A stretch of 64,000 nt of DNA from Toxonevra muliebris (taxonomy: Eukaryota > Arthropoda > Insecta > Diptera > Pallopteridae), in contig OY829326.1 in the NCBI GenBank assembly GCA_963691655.1, positions 69,495,235 to 69,559,234 on the forward strand, written 5' to 3'. The translations under genes and the position numbers were made by a program. This document shows, piece after piece, positions 21,166 to 34,579 of this stretch; within the stretch, counting starts at the first letter, position 1; each line of letters opens with the position of its first letter. A model generated the notes under the pieces. That model was given only the letters and a program-made list of their open reading frames with translations. It was not told the DNA's origin and did no database searches.

Positions 21166-21363
21166 TTATGGAGGCGGATCGAGTTTAAATTTCATGATAT
21201 CCTTAACTGATTCGTCTGATCCAGATTCGTTAAAAAGCAAAGCTAAATTCGGTAGTTGAATGTTAATATATCTTATATGGAACCCCTCTCGTGTAGCCAT
21301 AAGAATATTTAATTTCATACAAAATGCAAGAACTTCTTCATACAGGTTCATCAAAGTTTGCAA
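21166..21363 (-). other. Unassigned small open frame
   Basis: 65 codons ending KFKLDPPP. Composition is less AT-rich than the flanks, with an acidic piece NESGSDESVKDIMK. No family recognised and no clear splice sites. It may be a relic of a transposon exon. Confidence 0.15.
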
Positions 21364-22684
21364 AAAGTAATCATTTATTATGGAGATTTTGTCATTTAAT
21401 CCGAATCTGGTAACAGGATTTTGAGAAATTTTTAGGCCTTTTATTAATACCGACGGAGATGCAGACGACGTGACAACGACGGGAAATCGGTATTATTAAT
21501 TCCCGAAAAATTTGAAGTTCGTGGCAATGGTATCACTGATTCCGAGTGAATAGAAATTTTAACAATTTTTCATGATATTATTGTACGAGTGGAGCAAATA
21601 AAAAATTATTATTTTATTATTATTTAGAAAAAAATGTAAGTGCCATCAATTTATTGGATATTTTATTACTTTAGAGCTCCGAATGAAATTTCGTGATTTT
21701 TAAAACGATAAAGTACTTGAAACTTGTTGTTTATTTTGTTTGGAATATCTACAATTTTAGCCATTTTATCAAGAAAAATAGGTCTTGAATTAACTAAAAA
21801 TGATTACAGAGGTAAATGATTGTACTTTGTTATTAAACTTTTATGAGAGCTCCGAAAACTAGCTTTTATACATGATTTATTTTACTCGTCTGGTCCAAAG
21901 AGAGAGAGTCTGCTTGTGTTGCACTACAGTACAGTCAACATAAGTGTTAAAATAATTTCTTTAGGGGCATACAAAATACATATATACATATATATGTATG
22001 TGTTTATATTTATTTATAAATGAAATTCCAATTTGATATTATTAAAAAGAGAAAAAATGTGAGAGGCAAATTATGAGAGAGAGTGAACGAGTGGTCTGAA
22101 AACTTAATTGTTTAAAAAACCATTACTTAAAATCACATCAATCTTAATCTCAAGTTAGTTTTTTATTATATTTTTGAAAAAATATGTATAATGAAAAGAA
22201 TTTACACGTGCATTATTGCTAGGAAATATTAACAGATATTTACTCTCTTTCCAAATTTTTTTTTTTTGTTGTTGCGCTCTCAATTTTTGTTATTGGTTGG
22301 CAATTAATAGTCAATTGGCAGTTTTTTTAGTTTAGTTAGTTTGGAGTTTTGTAAAAAACGGTAAGCGCCCTTTTTGGAATTATTTTTTTTAAATAACTGT
22401 GGCGCTTTGGGTGATTTTTTTAACAACATGATATGAATTTATTAACTAAACTTTTTTATATCTTTAATCTTTTTATACATAATTATTATATACCTATCTT
22501 TTATAATGAATGTAGCATTTTCCATTACATATATTTAAATATTCCTTTTCTTTTTTAACATAAAACCCAAATTACCACTACTTTTTTTATTGCAATTTTT
22601 TAAGTTTTTTGTTAAATTCGAAGTTTTTCTTCTGGAACAAAGAAAATGTTCGCAATATTTACAACTTAATTAACATTTTTTGCA

Positions 22685-22747
22685 ATTATAAAAACAGAAC
22701 AGAATGTTGCATTTTTATAAAAACAGAACAGAATGTTGTATTTTTGT
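22685..22747 (+). repeat. Direct duplication, ~33 bp
   Basis: The text 'aaaacagaacagaatgttg' occurs twice, 33 bp apart, with near-identical flanks. Confidence 0.85.
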
Positions 22748-22978
22748 TCACCTAACAAAAAACAGTATTTTTTTTTTTAAAAAAAAAGGTTTATTTCATT
22801 GAAATGTAAACTTGTAACAATTTCCAAAAATCAGTAAATTTGAGGTCTTAATAATAAATAAACTAAAAGCGATTTTAAAATCAATAGTTTATTATTTGAC
22901 TTTTATTCCATACAAAAATGTATTAAAAGTCGCCTATTAAATTTGAAATCGTTTTAAGTTTGGTTCTTAGTAATAGCG

Positions 22979-23519
22979 CGGACACACGAAAGTGAATTTC
23001 AGACCAATTTAGCATTTTGTTAAAATGAGTCTGAAATGCGAAATTTCGTCATATAAAAACTGTTAAATGAAATTAATAAATTAAATGAAATGAAGACGTA
23101 TTTCAATGAAATGCACTTGAAATGTAGAAAGTAGCCAGCAACTCTCAAACACAAGGTTGTAAAAAACAGGAAAAATTTAAGATCTTTACATTTTTTTTTA
23201 GACATTTTGGATTTTGTTTTCATAACAGCTGCTCTTGTAATATTTATTAAGCGAAAAAATAAAATAATGGAGCCAGAGAGTAACTTATCGATATTCCTCC
23301 AATTATCTATAATTGCTATATAAATTCTTGGGGTCCAAACCCAATTGAAAGGCAACATATTTATTAATTTTTATTTACACAAAACACACACAAAAATTCT
23401 TCTTCTTCTCCAAACTTATAATAAAATAATAAAAAAATGAATTTGAAATTCTTTTTTTGTGCTGTGGACACCTAAAATTGAAATTCAGAATTTCAACGAA
23501 ACTCACTCTCGTGTGTCCG
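22979..23519. mobile_element. Terminal-inverted-repeat element (541 bp), non-coding
   Basis: The left end reads CGGACACACGAAAGTGAATT and the right end is its near-perfect reverse complement (gaaactcactctcgtgtgtccg, two mismatches in 22 bp). No coding frame belongs to it. No convincing target duplication was seen, so the superfamily is open. Confidence 0.65.
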
Positions 23520-23849
23520 TATTATAAGGCTGTAAGCGTTTTAAAATCAGTTTCGGTTACTTTTCTCACATTACAATGCACACATTTTGGAAAAAACAAC
23601 TATTCAGGTTAGAAATAACCCCCCTCCCTTTCCTCCTTGGATACGCTATCGAATATATTATACCTAAGCCAAATAAAATGTTCAATTTTGTTAATATAAA
23701 TTATTAAATTTTGATAAGAAATTTTTGATTGCCAAAACTATTTATTGTAAATCACATGTCGCAAAAGAATTTTAAATTAATCTCTTTATAATTGATCTTT
23801 TTATAAAAATTAATAATTTTTTTTTGGATAATTAAGTTGTTTATTATTA

Positions 23850-23914
23850 TGTGGCATCACAATGGGCCGCTCAGGCCTAAGTGTGTCTCTCGACAGACAT
23901 TTCAACCAACCTAA
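23850..23914 (+). repeat. Jockey-type 3'-end fragment
   Basis: The text 'atcacaatgggccgctcagg' then 'cctaagtgtgtctctcgac' and a 'caaccaaccta' end is the kind of tail seen at 3' ends of fly Jockey-clade elements. The reverse complement of a close relative lies at 35415-35472. Confidence 0.45.
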
Positions 23915-24330
23915 ATTGTTTATTGTAAACTTGATTAATAAAATATGTATATCAAAGTACAGATTAGAGGTTTCGGGCATTACATTTTTGGAAACTATTC
24001 ACTTTTTTAAAAAATAGCTTGGCCACACTGCTCCAGAGAGCATCTTGATATAATAGTATAATGACTCTATGGTAATCAATGTGCAGCATGTTTACAGAAA
24101 GAGAGAGAGCGAGAGACACCAACAGCTGTATAAATTTATTTAGCTATCTCTACTGCTCAGCATATTAATGGAAGCTTGCAAAGCCTAGTAAATTTAAAAG
24201 GAGATAAAGCCAGAAGAAAATTGGTTTATTTGGAAAGAGCCATTATACATGCACATCTCAAAACCTTAATAAAAAAAGTAGTAGAGGGAACTCTAAAAAA
24301 AATCATACTTACACTAAACAGACTAAAAAA

Positions 24331-24729
24331 TATACGTGTCGTTTCCATATCACATTTACAATTAAAAATATAACTTACCCCAAACATTTTTTTTTCATGT
24401 GTGTGATGCAAAATAAATCGACCCGTATTTTTTTGTTTGAACATGATATGTAAAATTTTCTAGTTACGAATATTTAAACATTTGAAGTGTAAAAAATCAA
24501 ATGATTTTATAAAAAGTAACAAAATTTTCAGGAAAGATTCGCGATGAGTCGAACCTTTCAAGACCTAATAAATAAAAAAGTTTCATATTGCATTTACAAA
24601 AAATGGGACTCTATATTTTGTTCAAACAAAAAAATACGGGTCGATTTATTTTGCATCCCTTACATAAAAACAAATGTTTGGAGTGATTTAAATTTTTAAT
24701 TGTAAATATGATATGGAATGACCCATACG
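24331..24729. mobile_element. Fold-back element with ~110-bp arms
   Basis: The left arm 24331-24441 and right arm 24620-24729 are imperfect inverted copies. Clear blocks are 'caaaataaatcgacccgtat' (left) against 'atacgggtcgatttattttg' (right), and 'ccatatcacatttacaatta' against 'taattgtaaatatgatatgg'. The loop of about 180 bp has no coding signal. Confidence 0.7.
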
Positions 24730-26357
24730 AAAAATACGAATAGAAATAAATTATTTATTTATTTCTAGGTTTTGTTCGATTTGCTAAATAATTAAAATTT
24801 TTTCGTATAGTTAAAAAACTCCCCGGTACTTTGATCCATTAGATATTTTTCATTCGCCTTTCAATTATTGCAACTAAGTAAAAATTCCTTAACAATCTCT
24901 AATTGCATTTTTTAAATTTTCTTTAGAAAAAAAGAGATTTGGATTATGCCTCATGTGGTTATATGTTATGACAACAATTTCAACTTATTAGTCAGAGATT
25001 GGGTGTGACTGAATGAGTGACTGAGTCTTTGTGTACGCTGTTGTTGTAGTGATTGGTGGTGTTACACATTAATTTGCATAAAAATTTTAAGAACTGTTTT
25101 GAAAAAAAAAAAAACAACAAAGTGAGTTGTGATGCAGACAAACCACTTTCAAAATGCATGTATATAGTATCGATATGTGCAATTATATAATGTGTTTGTA
25201 AATTCGCAATATTATTACCACACCCTTTAGCAACAACAGAAAAAGAAAAATTTTATAAAATCTGGTTTCAATCCCTTTTCGGTGCATATCCCGGTAGTGA
25301 GCAATTACAAAAATAACAATAGAAATAACTACCTATACATACTAATTAAAATTAAGAAATACTTTTTTTTATCTTAAAAAAAATCAAAAAGAAATAATGC
25401 ATAATTTTGTGTTTGAAGAATTTGGAATTTTTCACATATTTATTTTTTGTATGATTAAGTATATTACTTTATATTGTGCTCAAGTATAATATAAAATAAT
25501 TGTATGTTTAAAGCTTAATAACACAAAAAGCTTATGCCTTAGGAATTTTCAATCTAGTTATAAGTTAGTGATTTCATAACAATTGTAGGTATATTTATTT
25601 TGATAGCTGTATACCTACATATAAAATGTGACTAATAATTTAATTCTGTTTTCTTGATTTCAATAAGTTTTTTATTTATATTACTAAATGGGTAGTCATA
25701 AAAATAGTTGAAATCGATATGAAGAATCAGGCTGTATAATTGTTCTATGTAAAAATAGTTTCTTCATTGATGATCTGACTGTCTTATCGGGAGTTTTATT
25801 TACATAATTAAATATGTATATATTATATTAATAAGTTCAGCGACTAAGAGGGGAAATAGATCTTTGCGACATAATTATGAAATCAAATTGCCTCAGTGAG
25901 CACTGCATGGTGCAGTCACTATTCTTTATTTGCTTTGTTAAAATAACTTCATAATTTTTTTGTTATCTTCAATAAAAAAGTTTAATGAGTTCATAGGTTA
26001 AAAAGAATGCTACAGAAAAAATGTCTATGTGAACGAAATTGTTGTTATTTGAATTATTACTATCGTTTTTGAGGGGTATCTCCACTGTAGAATTTTTAAG
26101 AAATTAATTTTTTTTTTATTGGAAAAAAGGAAAAAAGTTTTAGACCTATAAAAAAATTGTTTCTTTGAAATTAAAAATATAGTTAATAATATCCGTCAAT
26201 ATTATAATTTTCTGACATCTAATACAAATCGTGTCTGATTTTCACATGAAAAAATTTTTGTTGAAAAATTTGTATGTACTCAGAAGCAGGGCTTCTTCTT
26301 CTTTTTAAATATTTTTGATTTGGCAGTTAACATTACTAATTAATTACACTGTACAGC

Positions 26358-26475
26358 GACCAAAAAAGCTCAAGAGTTTTGAAAGTGGATCTTATATAAT
26401 TCGAGAAAAACTAACTCAACATACTCGAAATATATAAGATCCACTTTCAAAACTCTTGAGCTTTTCTTTTTGGTC
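26358..26475. mobile_element. Near-perfect palindrome (fold-back MITE-like)
   Basis: The left arm 26358-26405 starts GACCAAAAAAGCTCAAGAG and is mirrored by the right arm 26424-26475; the spacer is about 18 bp. A third, single arm lies at 26585-26641 (again with 'ctttcaaaactcttgagctt'). Outside the arms 'attacactgtacag' and 'cattgtgcaatg' may extend the ends. Confidence 0.8.
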
Positions 26476-27221
26476 AATTCCATTGTGCAATGTTTTTATA
26501 CATATATGATGTTTTTAAACCGTTATAAAAATTGATTAACTGGAAATTATACGTTATAGAGCAAAACTAAAAACGCCATCATGTTCAGCATACTCGAATT
26601 ATTTACGATCAACTTTCAAAACTCTTGAGCTTTTATTTTGGTAAATTATTTAAATTAATAGGTCTTGAATGAGCAATGACGCCAGAAAAACGGTTAGTTT
26701 TGCTCAGTTTCTTGGTGCAATTGAAAACTTTCAAGTGCGTTTTCTCCAGTTTTTATTTTGACGAATTTTCTAAATTGGCGGGCGTTATAGCTAAAAATCT
26801 ACGTCCTATTGCATAGAACTAAAGTTTTTTCTTCAGTATTAAATTCTTTTTAAGTGAACTAAAAACTTTGATCAAACAGTCCATTTCATTTAGAGCACCT
26901 TAAAGAGTTAAAAAAAAAAACAAATATTTTTTTTGAACCCGAGAAAAATTATAAATTCATGATTTTTTCTGCATTTTTATAGTTCACCCACAAGAAAAAT
27001 ATATATTAATTACACTTTTTCTGGCTTTTGTTTCAGTCTAGAATTACGAACTGGATCTTCGAAGACTGCAGCGGCAGAATGCTCATGAAATAGACTAATA
27101 AATCTTTGTTATATACTTTAAATATATATAAAAATATTCTTTGATGTTTAATGGGTTTCTTTCACGAAAAATGCTTCTTTTTAACCTTGTAATTCAGGAC
27201 ATCGCCTTAATATATAGTAAA

Positions 27222-27737
27222 GGTTGCCACTTTGGTACAATTCTACCAAAACTGGTAATTTTTTTTCCATTTTTCTGCGCTTGGTACATTGGTACATGTT
27301 TTTAAAATTTGGTACATTCTGTGGACAAAATTAGCTTTCATAGTAATCAAGAATTGTAAACATATTTTCAAAATACTTTACAATTGAGAAAATTGTTCAG
27401 ACTTAGTAATTTTTTTTGCAAAAAGTAAGTTGTATTAAAAATGGAATAGAAATGTGGTTTGAAGAATTGACTAAATTTATATTCATGTTAATGAGCTCAT
27501 AGCTCAGCTAATGCTGAAAGAAAATTTTTTGACTTTAGTCTAATATAAAACAAAAACAATTAAATTAAGGAATGAATTAGAATTCAATACTCTTATAAAT
27601 ATAATGTTATATAATAAACTGACAAAAAGTTTTAAGTAAAGTTATTTATTCTATATGAAAAAAATTGTACATTTTTCCCCCATTTGGTACATTTTTTTGT
27701 AAATATTGGTACAAAATAAAATGAGTAAGTGGCAACC
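27222..27737. mobile_element. Terminal-inverted-repeat element (516 bp), MITE-like
   Basis: It begins GGTTGCCACTTTGGTAC and ends ...AAGTGGCAACC. Both subterminal parts carry repeated 'ttggtacatt' motifs. No coding frame. The end sequence is of a kind seen in hAT-type elements, but no 8-bp target duplication was found. Confidence 0.6.
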
Positions 27738-28439
27738 GAGTATATAGTTCATTATTACAGAGTTGCACGATTCCTCGAGAATCGTTTAAGCGATCAATTT
27801 GAAATTTGGTACACCACTTTTAAATTAAATTAACTGGCGGCTGAATGGCGGATTTTCCCTCGATCTGTTAAAAAAAAAAATATTATCCATATCCTGTTTT
27901 TCGGTTAAAAATTGTGTTTTCAAGTTCCATATGTTCATATGTTTCGTCCATCAGATTAACTAATTAACTGACGAAACACTGTATAATTTTCGATTGATAA
28001 TTTTTGCTACTTTGCTCACAGTCGAATAGACGACGCGAATTTTCTTGTTAAGTTAACAGAAAAAACAATGGAATGATTTATTTTAATAACAAGCACAGTA
28101 AAAATGAAACAATTAATAGTTTTGAATAAATAATAAACTGTTTAATAAAGCGCAATAATTAAATCAGTTTTTTTTTATATAGGGAGCAATTGGCATCGAG
28201 TTAAAAAAGGCGTCGTCGATTCGACGAAGATGAACCTTAGTGTATAAAAAATAAAAAGTGCCGTCTAGGTTAAAAAAGTGTTCTCGACAAAGAATGAATC
28301 CATCTAACTCTTTGTCGATAATTCATTTCAAATAACAAAACTCAAATCAAAATTCTTAAAAAAGTACTGAAATTTATTCGCAATGATAAAGGAGACATTT
28401 TGTAATGATCATTTCTTAGCCCTGACTCGTCATCGAATG

Positions 28440-30850
28440 GTAATGCAAGGATAGATTGACAATGTCTATTTCAAAGCGCGCTCCCCAAACTGACGAGGAA
28501 TGAAGGTAATCGGTGAATGATTGTTGGGGGAAAAATACTCCAAAACGATGTAAAAATCTTACTTTCAATATAGAAGACAGATTCACTAAAGTTGGTAGCG
28601 AAAAAGGTGGCCATTTTGGATGCTGAAGCTTTTGATAACTTATTTTTGCACCATCGTTCTGTCACTCAGTACAATTAAACTTTAAAATGAAATAAAAACG
28701 AAATTTCTTTCTTCATAATATTATTGCTATTTCAACCACATTTCACATAGCTTTATAAGTAAAAATAAATTTAAAGCTATCTATTGCGGATATTTGGTGC
28801 TAAAGTTTTGTTTTCATTTTAATAACTTATTTTTTCCACCTACTGTATGTAGCATTTCATGGTCTTTGCATCACGCGAATATGCTGTAAATGATGCGACG
28901 CTAAATGACGTGTGTTGTCAGGGTCGGAGCAGTGCTTATAATCAGGGTCGGAACACCCAAAATTTTGTTGTAATGATGCGTTTTGACTCTGGAAATACAA
29001 TTTTTTTTTTCAACCGTGCATGTTTTTAGTGTCATTTTATCGTATCGTATAAAAAATATCTAATTTTCCTTAAAATTCACACAGAGGAATTTTTATTTGG
29101 TTTTCAAGAGTAAATAATTGTTTTTCTTTGATTTTCATGTTATTTTCAATCATATTCCTTCATTTTTTTTTACCCTGATATCAGTGTTCCGACCTTACTA
29201 CAATCTATGTTTCTTGTAAATGGTCATAACTCTTGAACAATTAATCCAATTATATTTTAATGTTCTGCAAAAACATAGCAATTTGTGAAATCTTTTCAAC
29301 GATATACAACATTAACAAAAATTCGGCATTCAACTGAAGTTATGAGCAAAAGTCAAAACATGATCCAACCCTGACGACACTCCCCTACTTTTCTGAAATT
29401 CTAATGAAATTAAGAAAAAACATAATTCTTAGTTAGTTTCCTTATTTTACTAGAACTCGAGAAAAATAATCATAATAAATTAAAAAAAATAAATAATACT
29501 GAAAAACGTGAGCGAAGAGGATAAATTAAAACTGCTTACCGATTTTTGGAATTAACTGTTTTTACACAAAGTTATTGAAACTTAATGATTGAAGTAACAT
29601 TAATTTTGCATTTGCCGACATTAAATATCCTGTGACAGGGATTAAAATAAATGAATAAATGTTAGACTACTCCTACCAAATTGTTAGTGAGTCTTTCGGT
29701 CGAGTCTCTTTGTTTTCGAGATAATCCCCTACAATTCCGTTTATCATTGACACTTAAACATTAAAAAAGAGAATTTATAAAACAATTACATTTAATTTTG
29801 TTTGTAAAAATTAAATACTTAAAAAATTTAGCTAATTTTAATTTGACAAATTTATTTTAATGACAAATAATAGGTACTATATTTATTAAAAAACTAAAAT
29901 TTTTGATAATTCAGAAAAAAAATTAACTAATATAAAGAAATTAATTTTCATTCAACATTAAAACTGGTTTTATTATTATAATATGTTAAAAAAAAAACAA
30001 AAAATATGCTTTAAATAAATAAATTGAGTGATTTATTTTATTTATTTTTTTTTACGGTATAAGTAAGTATAAAAAAAAATTTAATATAAAATGATTAAAT
30101 AATACACACTGCAAAAACGAAAACCTTTCACATTTATACAAGTTTTATATCTTTTGTTTCTTTTTTTTCTACAATTTTATGAGTTTTTTGTTTTTATACA
30201 TATATTTTATTATGTATACATGCTTATGTATGTAAGTATGCATGTCGGTATGTATGTATGCATGTATATAAACTCGTTAATGATTAAAGTGAAAGGTGCT
30301 CCCACAATTCACAGTTTGTAACTTCATTATTATTTATTTCATTTCATTTTGTTTTCACGCTGTATCGTTTCATTTTACTACCAACACCAATACAAGCAAC
30401 ACTTACACTAGCATAAAATTAATGAAAAATGCCTTTGAAAAGAAAGTTACCAAGTTGTTAACAATATACACTACATACTCTTTTTTTTTTTTTTGGCTAG
30501 TAATAATAATGTATAATAAATATACAAAAAAAAAAAAATTGAAATAAAAAACTCAAAGGAGCGCACTTCAGCCACTTCACAAATCACTGTAGCGCATATT
30601 TATTGTTGGTATTTATCCATACATACATATATTTATTCAATTTCAAGTCTTCGCTATTTCTTTTCATTAAATGCAATCTAAAAAACTAAAAATATATAAA
30701 AACTTAAATAACAAAACAAAAAAAAAACTACTATGTAGTTTCAATGCATGCATTATTCAATCAGAAAATTTTGCTCATTATCAATGGAAACGAGTGAAGA
30801 AAAAAAGAAGAAGAAGAAGAAAAAAAACGTTATCGTGTGCTTATAAACGC
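28440..30850. other. AT-rich stretch, no supported gene
   Basis: Contains small open frames without recognisable domains. The pieces 'cttttgataacttatttttgcacc' (near 28630) and 'gttttcattttaataacttattttttcca' (near 28812) resemble each other weakly. Nothing else noted. Confidence 0.4.
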
Positions 30851-31620
30851 GCGTGTACGTCATTTTAACTGTTCATTATTGGCAACACTTTTCAGTTGTT
30901 GCTACTAGTGGTGCTACTGCTGCTTGTTGCTTGTTGGTTGTTGTTGCTCTGCCTTTACGCCAACAATTTTTTTTTATTTTTTTTTCTTTCTGCTCATATA
31001 CTAACTAATCTACATTGTTAGTGTAAGTGAAGTTAAGTTGGTTTATGTATTGATGGTTGACAATGTGGCGGCGTGTCTACAGGAATCTCTTACAAATGGA
31101 TAAGCCACAGCCAACACAAGTAACAACAGCAACAACAACAACAGTTACAACAAAAACACACTCATACACACTGAAAGTATAACGTCAACAACAATGTAAT
31201 GACGTGTGTATTTGCTCTCGTTTATAAATAGTTTTTTTTCTTCTTATTTTATAGTTTTGCTCTCCTTTCCTTTTTGCACACATACATCCACACATACATA
31301 TATTTATCCCCATTCCATTGTAAACGAATGCGTGGGCGTCTTATCATCAACATCCGCAAACTCTGGAAAAACGCATAAACTAATTTTGTCTGTGGCATAT
31401 TGACGCCGCCGTCGTTGTCACTATCGTCTCTGCCGCCCGCCAACGACATAATTAACTTATGCACGCCTTACATACATATATATGTATATAGTGCGAAAAT
31501 AATGAACAGGGGCAGAGTCATATCAAATTTGTTTCGGTTTATTTGTTTGTTTATCTCGGTGTGTGTGTGTGTGTGTGTATGTGAGTGTGAGCGACTTTAA
31601 AAATGTACGAACATGAAAAA
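30850..31620 (-). promoter_or_regulatory. CAA-rich, less AT-rich island, possible 5' UTR or control region
   Basis: On the minus strand 30895-30965 reads as CAACAAC/CAGCAG-rich sequence, the style of fly 5' untranslated leaders. On the plus strand 31105-31195 holds CAACAACAG repeats. 31395-31450 is GC-richer with GACGGCGGCGTC-like text. The region stands out from the AT-rich surroundings. No start codon matching CrebA follows. The call rests on composition only. Confidence 0.2.
31561..31591. repeat. GT microsatellite
   Basis: Nine GT units, then a short imperfect GTGAGTGTGAG tail. Confidence 0.95.
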
Positions 31621-32027
31621 CGTGCTACTTTCAATTTCATTAAATAGATTTATCGAAATAAGATCTTTTAATCCCCTATTTGAAGCGGTAGTTGGGTTCC
31701 GGTTTAGGTTATGTCAAAGTAAAAAGTAACGTGCGTACATATATTTCGGTAACGTGATTATCACAGTGAAATGGCATGAAACTTCAATCACGTTGTTTTA
31801 AATACTTTTTTTTCTGTTTTTTTTTTTTAATGAGCTTTTTAATTCTTTTTAATCATAATTAAGTGGGCACTTTTCAAATATTCAAAAAATTAATTATTTC
31901 TTTTAAATTTTATTTTATATTATTTATTTTCAGCTGGAATGCTTAAAAAATGGCTGCTGATAGTTTTTCTGTGGACAAAACTCTGCCTCTCTCACTCTCC
32001 ATATTAACCAAAGTGGTCTATGTATGG

Positions 32028-33085
32028 CAGGGATGCCAACTCGTTTTTTCTTTCTTCCCGATAGCCCTCGAGAAATTCCCCGATTTTCGATCGAATTCCC
32101 CGCATCGATATAATTTCATATCATAACAGTGCGACACGCACTTTCCATCTAAATATTTTACAAAAACGAAAAATTACCTAAAATTTACCTCAATGAGTAT
32201 TATATTAGGGCGACCCTGAACTTTCTCGGTCCAAAATTTAACCAATTTTAACGGGACTGGTAGATTAATAGAAATGTTCATTGACTTCGGAATTGTTTTG
32301 GCACATGGGAGATTACACTTCAAGGAAACCCACCCACCAATCAAAATCGATCCAGCTCAAGCTTCCACAAAGTTTAATCCTATTGAGTAGTAGTTGCCAC
32401 ACCAAATTTGAACGAAATGGGGTGTTTCGAGTTACTAGACGTTCATTTTGATAAACAAGCCTCAGCCCACTTTTTGATATCAAAGTTCTCTTTTGACTCA
32501 AATAAAAAATGGCAAAAACCTTATTTTGAGAAAAATGGGTTCAAAGTTTTGACTATCGGTTTTTAGCATATAAAATATATTTCATCTTCTTAATAGCCAA
32601 CATTAATTCGTAATTTATAAGTTATCAGATTAGTCAGCAAGAATTAAGAGTTATTAATCAGGAGGTGCTGGACTAAGGCATAGCTTTCTGAACGGTCGAA
32701 AGCGAAGACGAAGCGCGGCTCGGCTGTTTCGGCCTGACTGACACTCAGCGTTATAATCGTCTATAACTACGAAAGTACTCCGCGTCTTTCTGAAATTTTC
32801 ACAAAATACTTTCAAAATATAATACTTTCAAATAGCACACTTTTTTAAAAATCGATTTCTCCAAACCAATAAATCGCAGAGCCTACTTAAGAAAACACGA
32901 ATATTTTAAGACCCAAAATATGAAATATTGCGTAAGTTAAACGTTTTACATTACATTAAATTTGACAAAAAATATTCTATAGACTTTTATGACTAAAAGC
33001 TGAACGACTTCAAATTCCCCGCAAAAAACAGTTCATTCACCGATTCCCCGCACCCAGTAAAATTCCCCGCAAGTTGGCATCGCTG
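32028..33085. mobile_element. hAT-like non-autonomous element with 8-bp target duplication
   Basis: The element is 1058 bp. The left end is CAGGGATGCCAACT; the right end read inward is CAGCGATGCCAACT (13 of 14 match). Both sides carry the same 8 bp, ATGTATGG (32020-32027 and 33086-33093), as expected for hAT insertions. Five direct ATTCCCCG motifs lie near the ends (32075, 32095, 33014, 33043, 33062), plausible transposase-binding repeats. No transposase remains. Confidence 0.9.
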
Positions 33086-33281
33086 ATGTATGGCATTCGT
33101 TACCGCTGTAATATATATTCTCTATTACTCACACTCTCCTTCTCTCTCTGAATCTCTCAGTTTGCAATAGTAATCACCCATATTTGCATCAAGCATGCAT
33201 GATGAAATAATGAACCAAAAGGATATAATAAAAGTAAAATAAACATTTCTAAGCTTCGATGCCATAATATAATATAGTTTG

Positions 33282-33500
33282 ATTTTAAGTAATGTATAGC
33301 AGGCTTACAGAATGTATGTATGTAGTCATCACAACAACAATGTCTATAGAGACGGGCAAATCAGACGGCCATTTCAGAATCGTGGCGGAATCGTTCTTTA
33401 ACCTTGTTATACATTACTTAAAATGAAACTAAAACATGGAACAGCAGTCAAGTCATTGAAAATTAACACCTAGATTTAATTTTTATAGTTTACTAAAAGC
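33282..33500. repeat. Diverged relative of the left-edge array unit, with inverted segment
   Basis: Bases 33282-33395 match, in reverse complement, the array part from the helix-III-like text 'ggccgtctgatttgcccg' through 'gatgactacat' to 'aagcctg'. Bases 33408-33500 match the next part of the unit in direct orientation (aagtcattgaaaattaacac). The two halves meet in a perfect 17-bp inverted repeat (33282-33298 and 33408-33424). So here too an inverted piece is joined to the 5' side of a direct piece. CTGATGA is missing in this copy; GAAA and GTC remain. Confidence 0.75.
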
Positions 33501-34374
33501 TATTAGATTTTAATATTTGATTTTAAATTCGTGAGGAACAAAAAATGTTCCCATTTATTTTGAATTTGGAAAATTTTTTTTTTCAAATTTCTCTTTTTTT
33601 ATTATTAAAATATATGATCCAGAATTTATAGATTAAACAGATCAGACAATCGTTTCGAAGCCTGCTACGGTCCCTCTTTAGTGATCTTTATGAACATTGT
33701 ATTACTAGGCAATACCTTCCCCTGAATCGTGAAAGGAACTTCCATAAACTTGATGCTATTCTTCTTTGATACCTTAGTACACATTGGTCAGGGTCTTCTG
33801 ACATCTAATCTGCTAATCAGATTGTTTTATAAATTTTTGTTATTCTCCTGGCATAATATGTTCATTAAGTCTATATTATTTAATAATAAAAATAAGTTTC
33901 GTTAGGGAGAATTCGACATTAAATGCGAGATTTCTTTATATCTGCGAGGTACAATTTCATGCTCTCTTCTTCTATGCCTTTCACAAGAAATTTCCCTTTG
34001 GAATATTTGACATTTTGAGAACTGTAAAATAATACAGGTTAAATGCAGAAGGATGGTTTCTATAGCGAAACAATCCCGATTTTGTTGAATTTTGTCCAAT
34101 ATATCTATGTTTCAACCTAACAAATTATACTCAAACTGGTTGAGGGCGAATCCTCCCAATTACTTTTACCCTAAACAGCGCTTCTAAACTTGGACTACTA
34201 CCTGAATTCGATACTCCGCACAGTTGAAATAAAACAATTGAAATAATAATTAAAATAAAAATTTGCACGGCATCACACCTTCCATACAGCGCAGTGTACA
34301 ATTTTTTTTAAGGAAAACTTTTTACTGCGGCTGTAGGGTTCTTCTAACCGTGTTGAAATTTATATTGCAGAACA

Positions 34375-34425
34375 TGAATGAATACGAAAAGCTCGGCGTA
34401 GACACTCAACGATCAAATATACAAT
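34375..34425 (+). repeat. 3'-tail motif of the Jockey-type family, third copy
   Basis: It reads 'gaatacgaaaagctcggcgt' then 'agacactcaacgatcaa', a diverged match to the tails at 8385 and 11165. Confidence 0.35.
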
Positions 34426-34579
34426 CATAACAGTGTACAACAAAATGGTAGTTCTTCATATAACACCCAAAAGAGTGGGTAAGGGGGGTTGGTGGGAGTT
34501 GCTGTCTAAGTAATTTTTATCCGTCCTTCTATGATAAACAGCTTTCTCTTAGCTATAAAACAAGGTACAAGGTAAAATA

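Noticed and set aside
31249..31464. Minus-strand frame with GGRDDSDNDGG as a possible exon
   Set aside because: No homology recognised and no clear splice sites; a short GC-richer patch explains it.
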